A DNA stretch of 64,000 nucleotides, from positions 191,122 through 255,121 of the forward strand of contig JAWKTI010000007.1 in NCBI GenBank assembly GCA_041399155.1, given 5' to 3'. The position numbers were made by a program, and so were the translations under genes. Positions within the stretch are counted from its first letter, which is position 1, and each line of letters begins with the position of its first letter. Shown one piece after another: positions 34,481 to 43,696 of this stretch. Source of the stretch: Zavarzinella sp. Lineage in GTDB: Bacteria > Planctomycetota > Planctomycetia > Gemmatales > Gemmataceae. The notes beneath the pieces were generated by a model that saw nothing but the letters and a program-made list of their open reading frames with translations, ran no database searches and was not told the origin of the DNA.

Positions 34481-35254
34481 TTACTTCCATGTTTTCCAGG
34501 GTGCCTGACCCGCATTCCAGAGCGATTCCAGATGATTTTTATCGCGCAGGGTGTCCATCGCCTGCCAGAAACCCAAATGTTCGAAAGCCATCAGTTGATT
34601 CATCGTTGCCAGTTGGGCCAGTGGTTTCCCTTCCCAACTGCTCTGGTCGTTTTCGATCAGATCGAGGCACTGTGGGGAGAGAACAAAGAAGCCACCATTA
34701 ATCAGGCCACCATCCCCACGTGGCTTTTCGGTAAATCCCGTAACTTGTTTGTTGGTAAGGGTTAAGGCACCATACCGGCCGGGTGGCTGCACCGCAGTTA
34801 CGGTGGCCCACTTGCCATGTTGCTGGTGAAAATCGATTGCGGCACGGATGTTAACATCGCTGACGCCATCGCCGTAGGTAAGGCAGAAGGCCGATTCGCC
34901 CTGCAGGTAGGGGGCTACGCGTTTGATTCGCCCACCCGTCAGGGTGTTTTCGCCCGTATCTACCAGCGTGACACGCCACGGTTCGGCATGGCGTTCGTGC
35001 ACTTCCATGGAATTGTTGGTCATATCGAAGGTAACATCGGACATATGCAGGAAATAGTTGGCGAAATATTCCTTAATGACATATCCTTTGTACCCACAGC
35101 AGATGACAAAGTCGTGCAGGCCATGAGATGAGTACATCTTCATTATGTGCCAGAGAATGGGCCGCCCTCCGATGGAAACCATCGGTTTTGGCCGCAAATC
35201 AGTCTCTTCGGATAATCGGGTGCCAAACCCACCCGCCAGGATGACCACTTTCAT
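34481..35254 (-). CDS. rfbF: glucose-1-phosphate cytidylyltransferase
   Basis: A 257-residue nucleotidyltransferase. The N-terminal VILAGGFGTRLSEETDLRPK is the sugar-nucleotide binding signature; RPILWHIMKMYSSHGLHDFV and GYKGYVIKEYFANYF are typical of RfbF. It makes CDP-glucose from CTP and glucose-1-phosphate, the first step of CDP-deoxysugar synthesis, and is the first gene of the operon rfbF-rfbG-rfbC-methyltransferase. Just before its start codon lies a small hairpin, CCCCAC...GTGGGG (about 35263-35283 on the plus strand), which could mask the ribosome binding region; I see no other strong one. Confidence 0.93.
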   Translation of the reverse strand: MKVVILAGGFGTRLSEETDLRPKPMVSIGGRPILWHIMKMYSSHGLHDFVICCGYKGYVIKEYFANYFLHMSDVTFDMTNNSMEVHERHAEPWRVTLVDTGENTLTGGRIKRVAPYLQGESAFCLTYGDGVSDVNIRAAIDFHQQHGKWATVTAVQPPGRYGALTLTNKQVTGFTEKPRGDGGLINGGFFVLSPQCLDLIENDQSSWEGKPLAQLATMNQLMAFEHLGFWQAMDTLRDKNHLESLWNAGQAPWKTWK

Positions 35255-35423
35255 GATGCCCCACCCCCACTTACTGTGGGGTTAGGATAGCAACGGAACA
35301 ATCCTCTGGGACAAATTGCAAGCTGTTGAGGTCTGTAATCGGTACAGAGTGGTAATCAAAGGAATTGCACATGGGTAAAGGAACATTCATGCCATGTAAA
35401 AACCAAACGTGAAGGCACGCATT

Positions 35424-35461
35424 CTAGCCTTCGCGGGAATGACGATTCTGGTGGGCTTCAG
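35424..35461. repeat. fragment of a dispersed intergenic repeat
   Basis: The segment with CCTTCGCGGGAATGACGATT followed by CTGGTGGGCTTCAG is shared, with a few changes, with 60095-60194 and in part (GCCTTCGCGGGAATG) with the complement of 15893-15912. It lies between rfbF and the acetyltransferase gene and appears to be a decayed copy of a REP-like palindrome. The rest of the interval 35255-35503 holds no gene. Confidence 0.5.
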
Positions 35462-35503
35462 TCTATTGGGTGCACTTCGGTTTTGTAGCACCTGTGCGGC
35501 GAT

Positions 35504-36040
35504 CTAACTTTCTTCGTACTGCGCGATGCGGTTGTGGGGATGGTACAGTCCACCGACCTGTGCCTCGCGTTCCAGAGAATATTCCATCTGGTACGCATCT
35601 TCACAAGTATCTTCGAAGTGCCCACGGATGACACGGCAAGCCATAAATCCTTCCGCACGGAAGAACTGCTGCCCGGCCAGGTTCGATTCACGCACCAGCA
35701 AGGTAATCCGCGTACGGCGATGAGTGGACAGTTTTCCTGCCAGCTTCATCACCATCTGCGTTCCGATACCATGGCGCCGGAAATCAGGATGCACCGCAAA
35801 GTTCAGAATGTGTAAGCGGCTCTTATGTAATTCATAAATCATAAAGCCGACAACGCGATCGTTGTATTCCGCTACCATTCCGATGCAGTTTCGCTGGCGC
35901 AAACTGTGCAAGAAATCTTCCTCAGTCCAGGGACTTGCAAAACTGGCTTGCTCCGTTTGCAATACCTCGAGCATGTCTCGCCGAATCATCCAGCGGATAT
36001 GCACGCGAAGACGCTCCTGCTGTTCACGTACTGTACTCAT
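35504..36040 (-). CDS. GNAT acetyltransferase, RimI-like
   Basis: A 178-residue GNAT-fold acetyltransferase. The acetyl-CoA-binding motif is in VHPDFRRHGIGTQMVMKLAG (R-x-x-G-I-G), followed by ITLLVRESNLAGQQFFRAEGF, typical of RimI proteins that acetylate the N-terminus of ribosomal protein S18. I chose the ATG at 36040, ten bases after GGAGG; the frame extends upstream to 36109 without a better signal. The last 20 residues form a His/Arg-rich tail. The substrate is uncertain; related enzymes act on many amines. The 299 bp upstream contains nothing recognisable. Confidence 0.83.
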   Translation of the reverse strand: MSTVREQQERLRVHIRWMIRRDMLEVLQTEQASFASPWTEEDFLHSLRQRNCIGMVAEYNDRVVGFMIYELHKSRLHILNFAVHPDFRRHGIGTQMVMKLAGKLSTHRRTRITLLVRESNLAGQQFFRAEGFMACRVIRGHFEDTCEDAYQMEYSLEREAQVGGLYHPHNRIAQYEES

Positions 36041-36339
36041 TATTCGGATTCCTCCCTGATCCGTGGTTGCCAGGCAACCGTCCACTTCAAACTGTCTCGG
36101 AAGTGACACCTGCAGTCAGCGTGCACCGCTGTTCCCATTCCTGGTAACAGACAGATACAATACCAACCCCCCGTGCAAGTCTCAAGACGACTCTTCCTAA
36201 AGCCACCTCACGTGCGGCAGAAACCTGCCTCTAACGTGGGATAGTGTTTCCCTGTATTACCCAGATTATCTGTTCTACTGGATCGCTTTGCCAGCGATCC
36301 CATGGCTGGTGCACCTGAGTTGTTTCAGGAGCTTAATTT

Positions 36340-38280
36340 TCATCTCTGATAGAAAATGGTGCTGTCTTCTTTGGTGACAGGCTGGCGAATCTGATCGCAC
36401 GATAGCTGCACTTTGCATCGCATATCGCCCGGTTTGGTACCTTTGACTTTGATCCGTACTACCGCATCTGCTTTGACGCCAAGGCGGGGAATCGGTTCAA
36501 AGGTAATAATGGCACCACTGGAAGTATACTTCACTGGTGCCTGTATATCTCCCACCTGCAGGCCTTCGGAATAACCTGCCACTAGTCGCAGGTTCGTCAG
36601 TGGGGATGTTCCCTGATTGATCACCCGCACTTCGTAGGTAATTTCCTTGCCCACTTCGGCTGGGTTATCGACGTTAATAATTTCAAAGTTCACTGCAGGC
36701 ACACCATCGACCTGAATCAGGCACTCAGCCTTCGATTGCAGGCGGGTCCCAGCCTGAGCGATGCTGCGTACTGCCAGATTGCCCGCAATGCCAGCCCGTG
36801 CGGTCACAGTCACTTTCTTGGCAGAACCCGCTGGTTGAGCACCAAGGTTCCAGGTTACGGTGCGGGTACCAGGTTCGTAGTTTCCACCATCACTGGCAGA
36901 AACAAACTCTAATCCTTCAGGAAAAGCTGCCGCCGCCTGAACCTTATCGGTGGTGGCATTGCCGCTGTTACTTAATTCCAGAGTGAATGTTGCTTCGCCA
37001 CGCACCAGGGCTTTGCCTGGGGTGATCATCTTCAGATCAAGCTTGGGCTGCTGAACCATTGTCGTTGACTTCAGCTTGACCGGTGCCACCAGGTCGCCCA
37101 GTACTGTCAGTTCGCAGGTCTGAATCCCTGGTTCCAGTGCGGTGGTTTTCAGAACCACGGCCCGGCTTTCACCTGGGGGCAGACTATCCAGCTCTGCTTC
37201 CACTGGCGAACCATCTTTCTGCGAAGCGTGCCGCAAACCAGGAGTCATTGCCACGTGTATCTTTACTTTGTTGGCGGGTGCCGAACCTTCATTCTTGATG
37301 ACGATGTGGAATGAGCCTTCATCGCCAAAGAACACTGATTCTGGCCCGTTCATCGTTGCGGTCAGTTTTGGCCGGGTAATCGTCACTTTATTGCGGGCTT
37401 CGGCGGTGAATGTTACCCGTGGGGAGGTTTCATAATCGCGATCTCCCAGCGGTTTGACATTCACTTTAATCTTTTTCTCTTCACCCACATTCAGTTTGCC
37501 CAGCGACCAGCGTAACTGGTTGAGGTTCACATCTGCGACAGGATCCCCACCGAGATAGCGATTACCCTGGGAAATCTGCTCTTCCACCCGCACATCGGAA
37601 ACCGGAATAGGGCCGATATTTTTCACCACAATCAGGTAGCTCAGATCCTTCCCCTGTGGGACAGCATCCGGCCCCAGCGTTTCAATAGCTATGGTGGGCG
37701 TGACGCGGTTATCTGCGGCAAAGCCATTATTGGCGAACGCCGCCTTACTGAAGGTGGGTTCTGTTGGCTTCTGTGGTTGTTCCACTGGTTTTGGCGTTGG
37801 CAGAACCGGTTTCAGGTTCACTTCGGGTTGTGCCACAGGTTTCGGATCGGGTAGCGTGGGTGGCACCATCTTGGGTACTTCCCGCACTGGTTCCACTTTG
37901 GGTAATTGCAGCTTAGGCTCTTCCTGTTTCACAGGAGGTAAAGCTGGTAATGTTGGTTTCGTGGGAGTATCGGTGCCGGTAACCCCAGGTGGCAACGGGC
38001 TGACACCAATTGGTTTTTCCGAAGTACGCACAGGTACCGGTGGTAATTCCGGCTTCAGTGCAGGTGTTTTCAATTCGGGAGTTTTCAGTGCAGGTGGGTT
38101 GTCCGCAGGAGGCATCAACGTGGGTACTTCGATCTCCAGATCGCCCAACGTGGGAAGTTCGGCTGGCAACTTTGGAATATCAATGTCGCCGTTGGCCGGT
38201 TGTGCCGCCAATTGAGAAAAGGTCAGGCCGCCAACAGCAACCATACCCAATACCACGATCAGTAGATATTTTTTGCGCAC
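36340..38280 (-). CDS. exported protein with Pro-rich region and DUF11-like repeats
   Basis: About 646 residues. The start is probably GTG at 38280, preceded by GGGGGA six bases upstream; it gives a signal peptide VRKKYLLIVVLGMVAVGGLT. A segment of about 150 residues extremely rich in Pro, Lys, Leu and Glu follows (PPALKTPELKTPALKPELPP and similar), likely an extended spacer. Then come four or more immunoglobulin-like repeats of about 110 residues with the DUF11 pattern, for example YLIVVKNIGPIPVSDVRVEE, FTLELSNSGNATTDKVQAAA and YEVRVINQGTSPLTNLRLVA. Such proteins are typical planctomycete surface or cell-wall proteins; a structural or adhesion role is inferred. Confidence 0.82.
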   Translation of the reverse strand: MRKKYLLIVVLGMVAVGGLTFSQLAAQPANGDIDIPKLPAELPTLGDLEIEVPTLMPPADNPPALKTPELKTPALKPELPPVPVRTSEKPIGVSPLPPGVTGTDTPTKPTLPALPPVKQEEPKLQLPKVEPVREVPKMVPPTLPDPKPVAQPEVNLKPVLPTPKPVEQPQKPTEPTFSKAAFANNGFAADNRVTPTIAIETLGPDAVPQGKDLSYLIVVKNIGPIPVSDVRVEEQISQGNRYLGGDPVADVNLNQLRWSLGKLNVGEEKKIKVNVKPLGDRDYETSPRVTFTAEARNKVTITRPKLTATMNGPESVFFGDEGSFHIVIKNEGSAPANKVKIHVAMTPGLRHASQKDGSPVEAELDSLPPGESRAVVLKTTALEPGIQTCELTVLGDLVAPVKLKSTTMVQQPKLDLKMITPGKALVRGEATFTLELSNSGNATTDKVQAAAAFPEGLEFVSASDGGNYEPGTRTVTWNLGAQPAGSAKKVTVTARAGIAGNLAVRSIAQAGTRLQSKAECLIQVDGVPAVNFEIINVDNPAEVGKEITYEVRVINQGTSPLTNLRLVAGYSEGLQVGDIQAPVKYTSSGAIITFEPIPRLGVKADAVVRIKVKGTKPGDMRCKVQLSCDQIRQPVTKEDSTIFYQR

Positions 38281-38408
38281 AACTATTCCCCCTGACATCG
38301 GTATGCTGCGTGTTCATTCTGGCATACCCCCCGGCAATCATCGCATCCTGTTCGGAATTGATGGTACCAGAATGAACACACAGCTACGTTTTCTAACTGT
38401 CCACACCA

Positions 38409-38753
38409 CTATTCTTGTTCTGGTGGCGGAGCAGGATATTTCACGGCGTTTTTTACCATCTTCTCACGCAAGGCCGTGGTGATATCAATCCCGGAATGCA
38501 GACTGAATAACATCAGCAGATAGACCACATCGGCCACTTCATCTGCGACGGCCTCACGTAACCTGGGGTGCTGGCAGATCTCATAAGATTCCTGCTCAGT
38601 CGCCCAGCGAAACGGCTCCAGTAATTCACCCACTTCACTTGCCAGCGCCATGCACAGATTTTTCGGGCTGTGGTATGGCTGCCAGTTTCGTTCCGAGGCA
38701 AATCGATCAGCGATGATTTTCAACGCACCGATGGTTGTTGATTCATCATCCAT
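38409..38753 (-). CDS. MazG-like nucleotide pyrophosphohydrolase
   Basis: A 114-residue all-alpha protein of the MazG-like/dCTPase group. ASEVGELLEPFRW supplies the E-x-x-E helix and DEVADVVYLLML the E-x-x-D helix that together bind magnesium and the triphosphate. The ATG at 38753 (MDDESTTIGALK) gives the usual length; the frame continues to 38852 without added homology. These enzymes hydrolyse non-canonical or excess dNTPs, such as dCTP, to the monophosphate and are often housekeeping. It stands alone. Confidence 0.88.
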   Translation of the reverse strand: MDDESTTIGALKIIADRFASERNWQPYHSPKNLCMALASEVGELLEPFRWATEQESYEICQHPRLREAVADEVADVVYLLMLFSLHSGIDITTALREKMVKNAVKYPAPPPEQE

Positions 38754-38961
38754 GATGGATTTCCGTTCCAAAAATTCTGGTAATCGCCCGCACGAATGTT
38801 CCCCACCGTGCTGGACTGTGGCGTTGAATAACGTTCTGAATTGATTTGTCAATTCGAATTACAGATTCCTGCACCAAAAGAATCCACAGAAGTGGGTATG
38901 GGCGGCAAGCTGGATAAATCAGCAATGTTGGGCAATGGAGATTCTGGGCTGGATATTGCAA

Positions 38962-41145
38962 TTACTGCTGCAACTGATCGAACAGTTTCTGCACCGCAGT
39001 TTCCGCACGTTGCCGCAATTCTCCATCCAGTGGGAGCAGTTGCCATTCTGCCGCCAGCGTTTCCAGAATGCCCACCGCATGTAACAGCAGCCCGGGCGAT
39101 AATTCCGATACGGTGGTTGGTGTTGTGCCCACCGTAGCTTCCGTTGGAATCTCTGCTAACTGGCTGATCTGTTCAAAAAGTCTCGCATTACTGGAACTGC
39201 CCATCACAATCTCGTCCAGCTCACCCTGGAACAGTTCATCAAACAATTCCTGCTTCTGATCAATTGCTTTTTTGACCGATTCTTCAATCGTGTTCTGGGT
39301 AATAAAGTGGATCACCCGCACCTGCTGGCGTTGCCCCAGGCGGTGCACGCGTGCAATCCGCTGGGCCAGCACTGCGGGATTCCAGGGTAGTTCCAGATTA
39401 ATCACCGTATCTGCCTGCTGTAAGTTCAGACCCACACCGCCAGCATCAGTACTGAGAAAAATCCGGCAATCGGGGTGCTGAAACCGTTCCAGTGCTTCCT
39501 TCCGCTTACTGCCATTCATGCTGCCGTGCAGCATCGCATAAGAAATCTTTAATTCCTGCAATAGTCCCGCGACCAGTTGCAGCATCGTTTCAAACTCGCT
39601 GAACAGCACCACCTTATGGTGGGTAGTGTCCGATTCCAGCAGATCAGGCAGCAGTGCCCGCAGTTCTTCAAGTTTTGGAGACGAAGTAATTGTCGAATCC
39701 ATCACGTGGGCACTGTCGCAGATCATCCGCATATGTTTCAGGCAGGTCAGAATCCGCTTCCGATCAATCTGTGTGGGGGAAATTCGTGCCAGCAATTGTG
39801 CCAGGCGGGATTTTTGCTGATCGTAATGCACCTGCTGGTTCTCATCCAACAAGACAGTGCGAGTGGTATCGATCCGCTCTGGCAACTCCCCCAGTACTTC
39901 CTGGCGGGTACGACGCAGAAAGATCGGCGCTAGTTTTTCGCGAATCTGATCCAGCTTCCGATAGCCAAGGAAATTACCTGATTCATCGTACTGGCGATGA
40001 TCTTCCAGAAACTGAAAGGCCGGGCCGAAGCGGCGTTCATCCACAAATTGCACAATGCTGTACAATTCTTCCAGCCGATTTTCCAATGGCGTGCCACTGA
40101 GCACCATTGCAAACCGGCTTTTCAATTTTTTCACGATCTGGGTGGTTTTCGCCTCCCAGTTTTTGATCCGCTGTGCCTCATCCAGCACAATCACATCGGG
40201 CTCCCACTGGGATATCTCTTCGAAATCCCGCAGGATTTGTTCGTAATTCACCAGCTTGTAAAAACTAGGTGCGTGGTAGAGATTCTGACGCACTTCTTTC
40301 AAGCCATCCACCACAATGTGGGAACGATTGGTGAACTGCTGAATCTGCCCAGGCCACTGATACTTGACACTTGCTGGCGACACCACCAGCACTTTAGAAA
40401 TACCTCGGTAACGTGCCAGGAGTTCGATTGCTGCCAGTGTCTGAACGGTTTTTCCCAGGCCCATATCGTCGCCTAGAATTGACCGCCCACGACAGGCAAG
40501 AAAAATCGCACCGTGGGCCTGATAGTCATACAAAGGCACATTCAACACCTGTCTCACGGTGGCCTGATCGCCTATCTCCGCCAGTTCCTGCAGCCACACG
40601 CTTTCCTGTTGCCGTAAATTCGCCAGTTCAATTTCGCGATCCAGAAAATCCATCGCATCGCTGGCCACGGTAATCTGTTCCGGCACCTTCTCCATTGCAT
40701 CGACGAACTCATCCCAGCGGTGCACACCGTTCCAATAGCCTTCTTCATTGAAATACTTCTGCAACAGGTGCGTTAACTGATCGGACGTGCGACCCGGCAA
40801 GCGCATCTTCAGCCGTAAACGTTCTCCTGTATAATCGAGAATCAATTCCGGACGGGTGACCGCTGCCTTCCGGCTTTTTACCTGTTCGGGTGCGTCTGCT
40901 GCCACCGCATTCAATACAGCTTCGATATGCTTGCAGGTGCCCAGGGTATTGGAACGATAATCGGGGCAGGTGCAGTGATTATCTCCCACGTCGAAACCAC
41001 GAATCTGAACGGTATAAGTCCCACCACTTTCCGGGTTGGTGATGCGGTAGTCGGAAAACAACCGCTTGTTGGTCAGATTTTCAATCTGAAACTTGCCGGC
41101 CTGCGCCCGCAACCGCCGGAGATCAATCTGTTCTTCACGTATCAT
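38962..41145 (-). CDS. SNF2-family helicase with N-terminal SWIM zinc finger
   Basis: A 727-residue SNF2-type ATPase. The SWIM motif CTCPDYRSNTLGTCKH gives C58, C60, C71 and H73. The helicase core follows: GDDMGLGKTVQTL (Walker A), VIVLDEAQRIKNWEA (DEAQ box), VLSGTPLENRLEELYSIVQF, and in the second lobe STDAGGVGLNLQQADTVINL and RIARVHRLGQ. These proteins translocate on duplex DNA without classic strand separation; bacterial members are linked to RNA-polymerase recycling (RapA) or to DNA repair. The C-terminal 80 residues have no known domain. It is monocistronic and not near any clear defence gene except the TIR-NACHT gene two genes upstream. Confidence 0.9.
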   Translation of the reverse strand: MIREEQIDLRRLRAQAGKFQIENLTNKRLFSDYRITNPESGGTYTVQIRGFDVGDNHCTCPDYRSNTLGTCKHIEAVLNAVAADAPEQVKSRKAAVTRPELILDYTGERLRLKMRLPGRTSDQLTHLLQKYFNEEGYWNGVHRWDEFVDAMEKVPEQITVASDAMDFLDREIELANLRQQESVWLQELAEIGDQATVRQVLNVPLYDYQAHGAIFLACRGRSILGDDMGLGKTVQTLAAIELLARYRGISKVLVVSPASVKYQWPGQIQQFTNRSHIVVDGLKEVRQNLYHAPSFYKLVNYEQILRDFEEISQWEPDVIVLDEAQRIKNWEAKTTQIVKKLKSRFAMVLSGTPLENRLEELYSIVQFVDERRFGPAFQFLEDHRQYDESGNFLGYRKLDQIREKLAPIFLRRTRQEVLGELPERIDTTRTVLLDENQQVHYDQQKSRLAQLLARISPTQIDRKRILTCLKHMRMICDSAHVMDSTITSSPKLEELRALLPDLLESDTTHHKVVLFSEFETMLQLVAGLLQELKISYAMLHGSMNGSKRKEALERFQHPDCRIFLSTDAGGVGLNLQQADTVINLELPWNPAVLAQRIARVHRLGQRQQVRVIHFITQNTIEESVKKAIDQKQELFDELFQGELDEIVMGSSSNARLFEQISQLAEIPTEATVGTTPTTVSELSPGLLLHAVGILETLAAEWQLLPLDGELRQRAETAVQKLFDQLQQ

Positions 41146-41377
41146 TGCTGATGCTCTTTCGTTAGTTTTTTACATAGAGCATTTGCAGAATCTGGTATTC
41201 ATCAATTGATGCTGCATGCCACCTCGTTGCACCGTCGCTTAATATATATCCTTTTGGACTGTGCCAACGAACGACTATTTGGGCAAAAATGGCAAAATGG
41301 TGGAAAAAAGCGGACTTTGGCGGATAGTTGATATGTAAAGAATTGCCCCAGGTGGGGAGGAGGCGGACTTTACGCAA

Positions 41378-43507
41378 TCACTCTTCTACCATGCGAAAGA
41401 CAGCCAGAGAACGCCCTGCCAGATCAAACACCGTGCCACTGGCAAAGGATTGTTCCTTTTCAAATTGTTCCGAAGTATCCAGCATCAGCTGCCAGGCAAT
41501 TTTTCTGGCCCGCATCGGCAGTTTGAATGGCAGTGCTTCATGATGGGCATTAAAAAGCATTAGTAATGTATCGCCATGGATTGTTTCGCCTTTTTCATCC
41601 ACCTCGGGGATCGTGTCGCCGGCGTAGAGAACCCCCAGACAGCGCACAAACCCAGCATTCCACGCATCATCGGACATCTCATCACCGGACGGCTCGTACC
41701 AGGTGACGTCTTTGATACTCGCACCACGTATCTTGCGGCCTTGAAAGAACTTACGGCGTTGTAGAACGGGCTGGCTGTTCCAGAACGCAATGGTATCGCG
41801 AACGAAATCGTAGAACCGCAGTTGCTCGTCAGTCCATTCCCAGCTCAGCCAGGTCAGTTCATTATCCTGACAGTAGGTATTGTTGTTCCCACGCTGGGTG
41901 TGGCCGTATTCATCGCCTGCCAGCACCATTGGCACGCCTTGCGACAGCAGCAGGGTGGCCATCAGGTTCCGCTGTTGCTGGGCACGCAGGGCCAGAATTT
42001 CCGGATCATCGGTCTCGCCTTCCGCCCCACAGTTCCAGCTTTCGTTATCGTTGGCACCATCCTGGTTATTTTCGCCGTTCGCTTCGTTGTGCTTGTCGTT
42101 ATAGCTGACAAGATCCCGCAGGGTAAAGCCGTCGTGGCAGGTGATAAAGTTGATACTGGCATACGGGCTGCGACCACTTTGCTCGTACAGGTCGCTGCTG
42201 CCACAGACTCGGGTGGCAAACTCGGCAGTGGTGCCACCATCGCCTTTCCAGAATTTGCGGATACAGTCGCGGTATTTGCCATTCCATTCCGTCCAGCCGA
42301 CGGGAAAATTGCCCACCTGGTAGCCACCTTCGCCCAAATCCCACGGTTCCGCAATGAGCTTGACCTGCGACAGTACCGGATCCTGGTGGATAATGTCGAA
42401 AAAGGCCCCCAGCCGATCTACTTCGTGCAGCTCCCGTGCCAGGGTACTGGCCAGATCGAATCGGAAACCATCAACGTGCATTTCCAGCACCCAGTACCGC
42501 AGGCTGTCCATGATCAGTTGCAGCACGCGGGGGTGCTGCATGTTCAGGGTGTTGCCACAGCCGGTGTAGTCCATGTAGTAGCGTTTATTGTCGCCCACCA
42601 GGCGGTAATAGGCTGAATTATCGATCCCACGGAACGACAGGGTGGGGCCCAGGTGGTTCCCTTCGGCGGTGTGGTTGTACACTACGTCCAGAATTACTTC
42701 AATATTGGCGGCGTGCAGCCCACGCACCATCATTTTGAATTCGTTGACCGACTCCAGCGGATTCCAGGAGTGGGTGGAATATTCAATTTCCGGTGCAAAG
42801 AACGATAAAGTATTGTAGCCCCAGTAGTTACTGAGCCCTTTTTCCACCAGATGGCGATCGTCGATGTGCTGGTGTACCGGCAGCACTTCGACCGTGGTAA
42901 TGCCCAGTTCCTTCAGGTGGCGAATGGCAGGCTCAGAACACATCGCCAGATAGGTGCCGCGGATATTTTCCGGAATTTCCGGATGGAGTTTACTGAACCC
43001 TTTCACGTGGGTTTCGTAAATGATCGTTTTGTGCCACGGGATTTTGGGCTTCCGGTCGCTGCCCCACGTGAAGGCTTCATCAATTACCGCACCCAGTGGG
43101 GCGTAGGCTGCGTTATCGCGGGTATCGAAAGATAAATCTTCCTGTGGATCACCGATGGTGTAGCTGAACATTTCGTCGCACCACCGCACCGATCGGCCGA
43201 TCGCCTTGGCATAGGGATCCAGCACAATTTTATGGTGGTTAAACCGCATTCCCTGCTGGGGATCGTGCGGACCGTGAATCCGGTAGCCATAAAGCTGGCC
43301 TGGGCGGATATCGGGAAAATAACCGTGCCACACCTGATCGGTCTGTTCTGGAAGGGTGAAGCGATGCGATTCTTTGCGGGCAGTAGCACCTTCAAACAGA
43401 CACAACTCCACTTTGGTTGCGTGTTCCGAAAAAAGTGCGAAGTTGACACCAATTCCATCCCACGTCGCCCCCAATGGGTATGGACTACCAGGCCAGATGC
43501 GGTTCAA
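41378..43507 (-). CDS. glgX: glycogen debranching enzyme GlgX
   Basis: A 709-residue GH13 isoamylase-type protein with an N-terminal carbohydrate-binding domain (GSPYPLGATWDGIGVNFALF). The catalytic barrel shows DVVYNHTAEGNHLGPTLSFR, VDGFRFDLASTL with the nucleophile Asp, LIAEPWDLGEGGYQVGNFP with the acid Glu, and NFITCHDGFTLRDLVSYNDK with the transition-state His-Asp. It removes short alpha-1,6 branches left by glycogen phosphorylase. No other glycogen gene is adjacent. The start ATG has only a weak upstream signal. The length and motif order are normal for GlgX. Confidence 0.95.
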   Translation of the reverse strand: MNRIWPGSPYPLGATWDGIGVNFALFSEHATKVELCLFEGATARKESHRFTLPEQTDQVWHGYFPDIRPGQLYGYRIHGPHDPQQGMRFNHHKIVLDPYAKAIGRSVRWCDEMFSYTIGDPQEDLSFDTRDNAAYAPLGAVIDEAFTWGSDRKPKIPWHKTIIYETHVKGFSKLHPEIPENIRGTYLAMCSEPAIRHLKELGITTVEVLPVHQHIDDRHLVEKGLSNYWGYNTLSFFAPEIEYSTHSWNPLESVNEFKMMVRGLHAANIEVILDVVYNHTAEGNHLGPTLSFRGIDNSAYYRLVGDNKRYYMDYTGCGNTLNMQHPRVLQLIMDSLRYWVLEMHVDGFRFDLASTLARELHEVDRLGAFFDIIHQDPVLSQVKLIAEPWDLGEGGYQVGNFPVGWTEWNGKYRDCIRKFWKGDGGTTAEFATRVCGSSDLYEQSGRSPYASINFITCHDGFTLRDLVSYNDKHNEANGENNQDGANDNESWNCGAEGETDDPEILALRAQQQRNLMATLLLSQGVPMVLAGDEYGHTQRGNNNTYCQDNELTWLSWEWTDEQLRFYDFVRDTIAFWNSQPVLQRRKFFQGRKIRGASIKDVTWYEPSGDEMSDDAWNAGFVRCLGVLYAGDTIPEVDEKGETIHGDTLLMLFNAHHEALPFKLPMRARKIAWQLMLDTSEQFEKEQSFASGTVFDLAGRSLAVFRMVEE

Positions 43508-43696
43508 CGATATCCCCTCTGTTCAAAACTGCATTGCTTGAAACAGATTGCAACAACCTGTCCGCTCTCAACCAAGAATTTGTGAAGAGGATGGCAGACT
43601 GCCACGATACGATCTGGTTCAAGAGATATGATTAGTATAAGAAAAGAGCAGTTTTTTCCAAGTTTGCAGCAGGAAAGCGTACTTGTATCAGTCAAA

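Noticed and set aside
37691..38215. Plus-strand Gly/Ser-rich open frame of 174 codons
   Set aside because: It is the antisense of the Pro/Lys-rich segment of the DUF11-repeat protein, which explains its composition.
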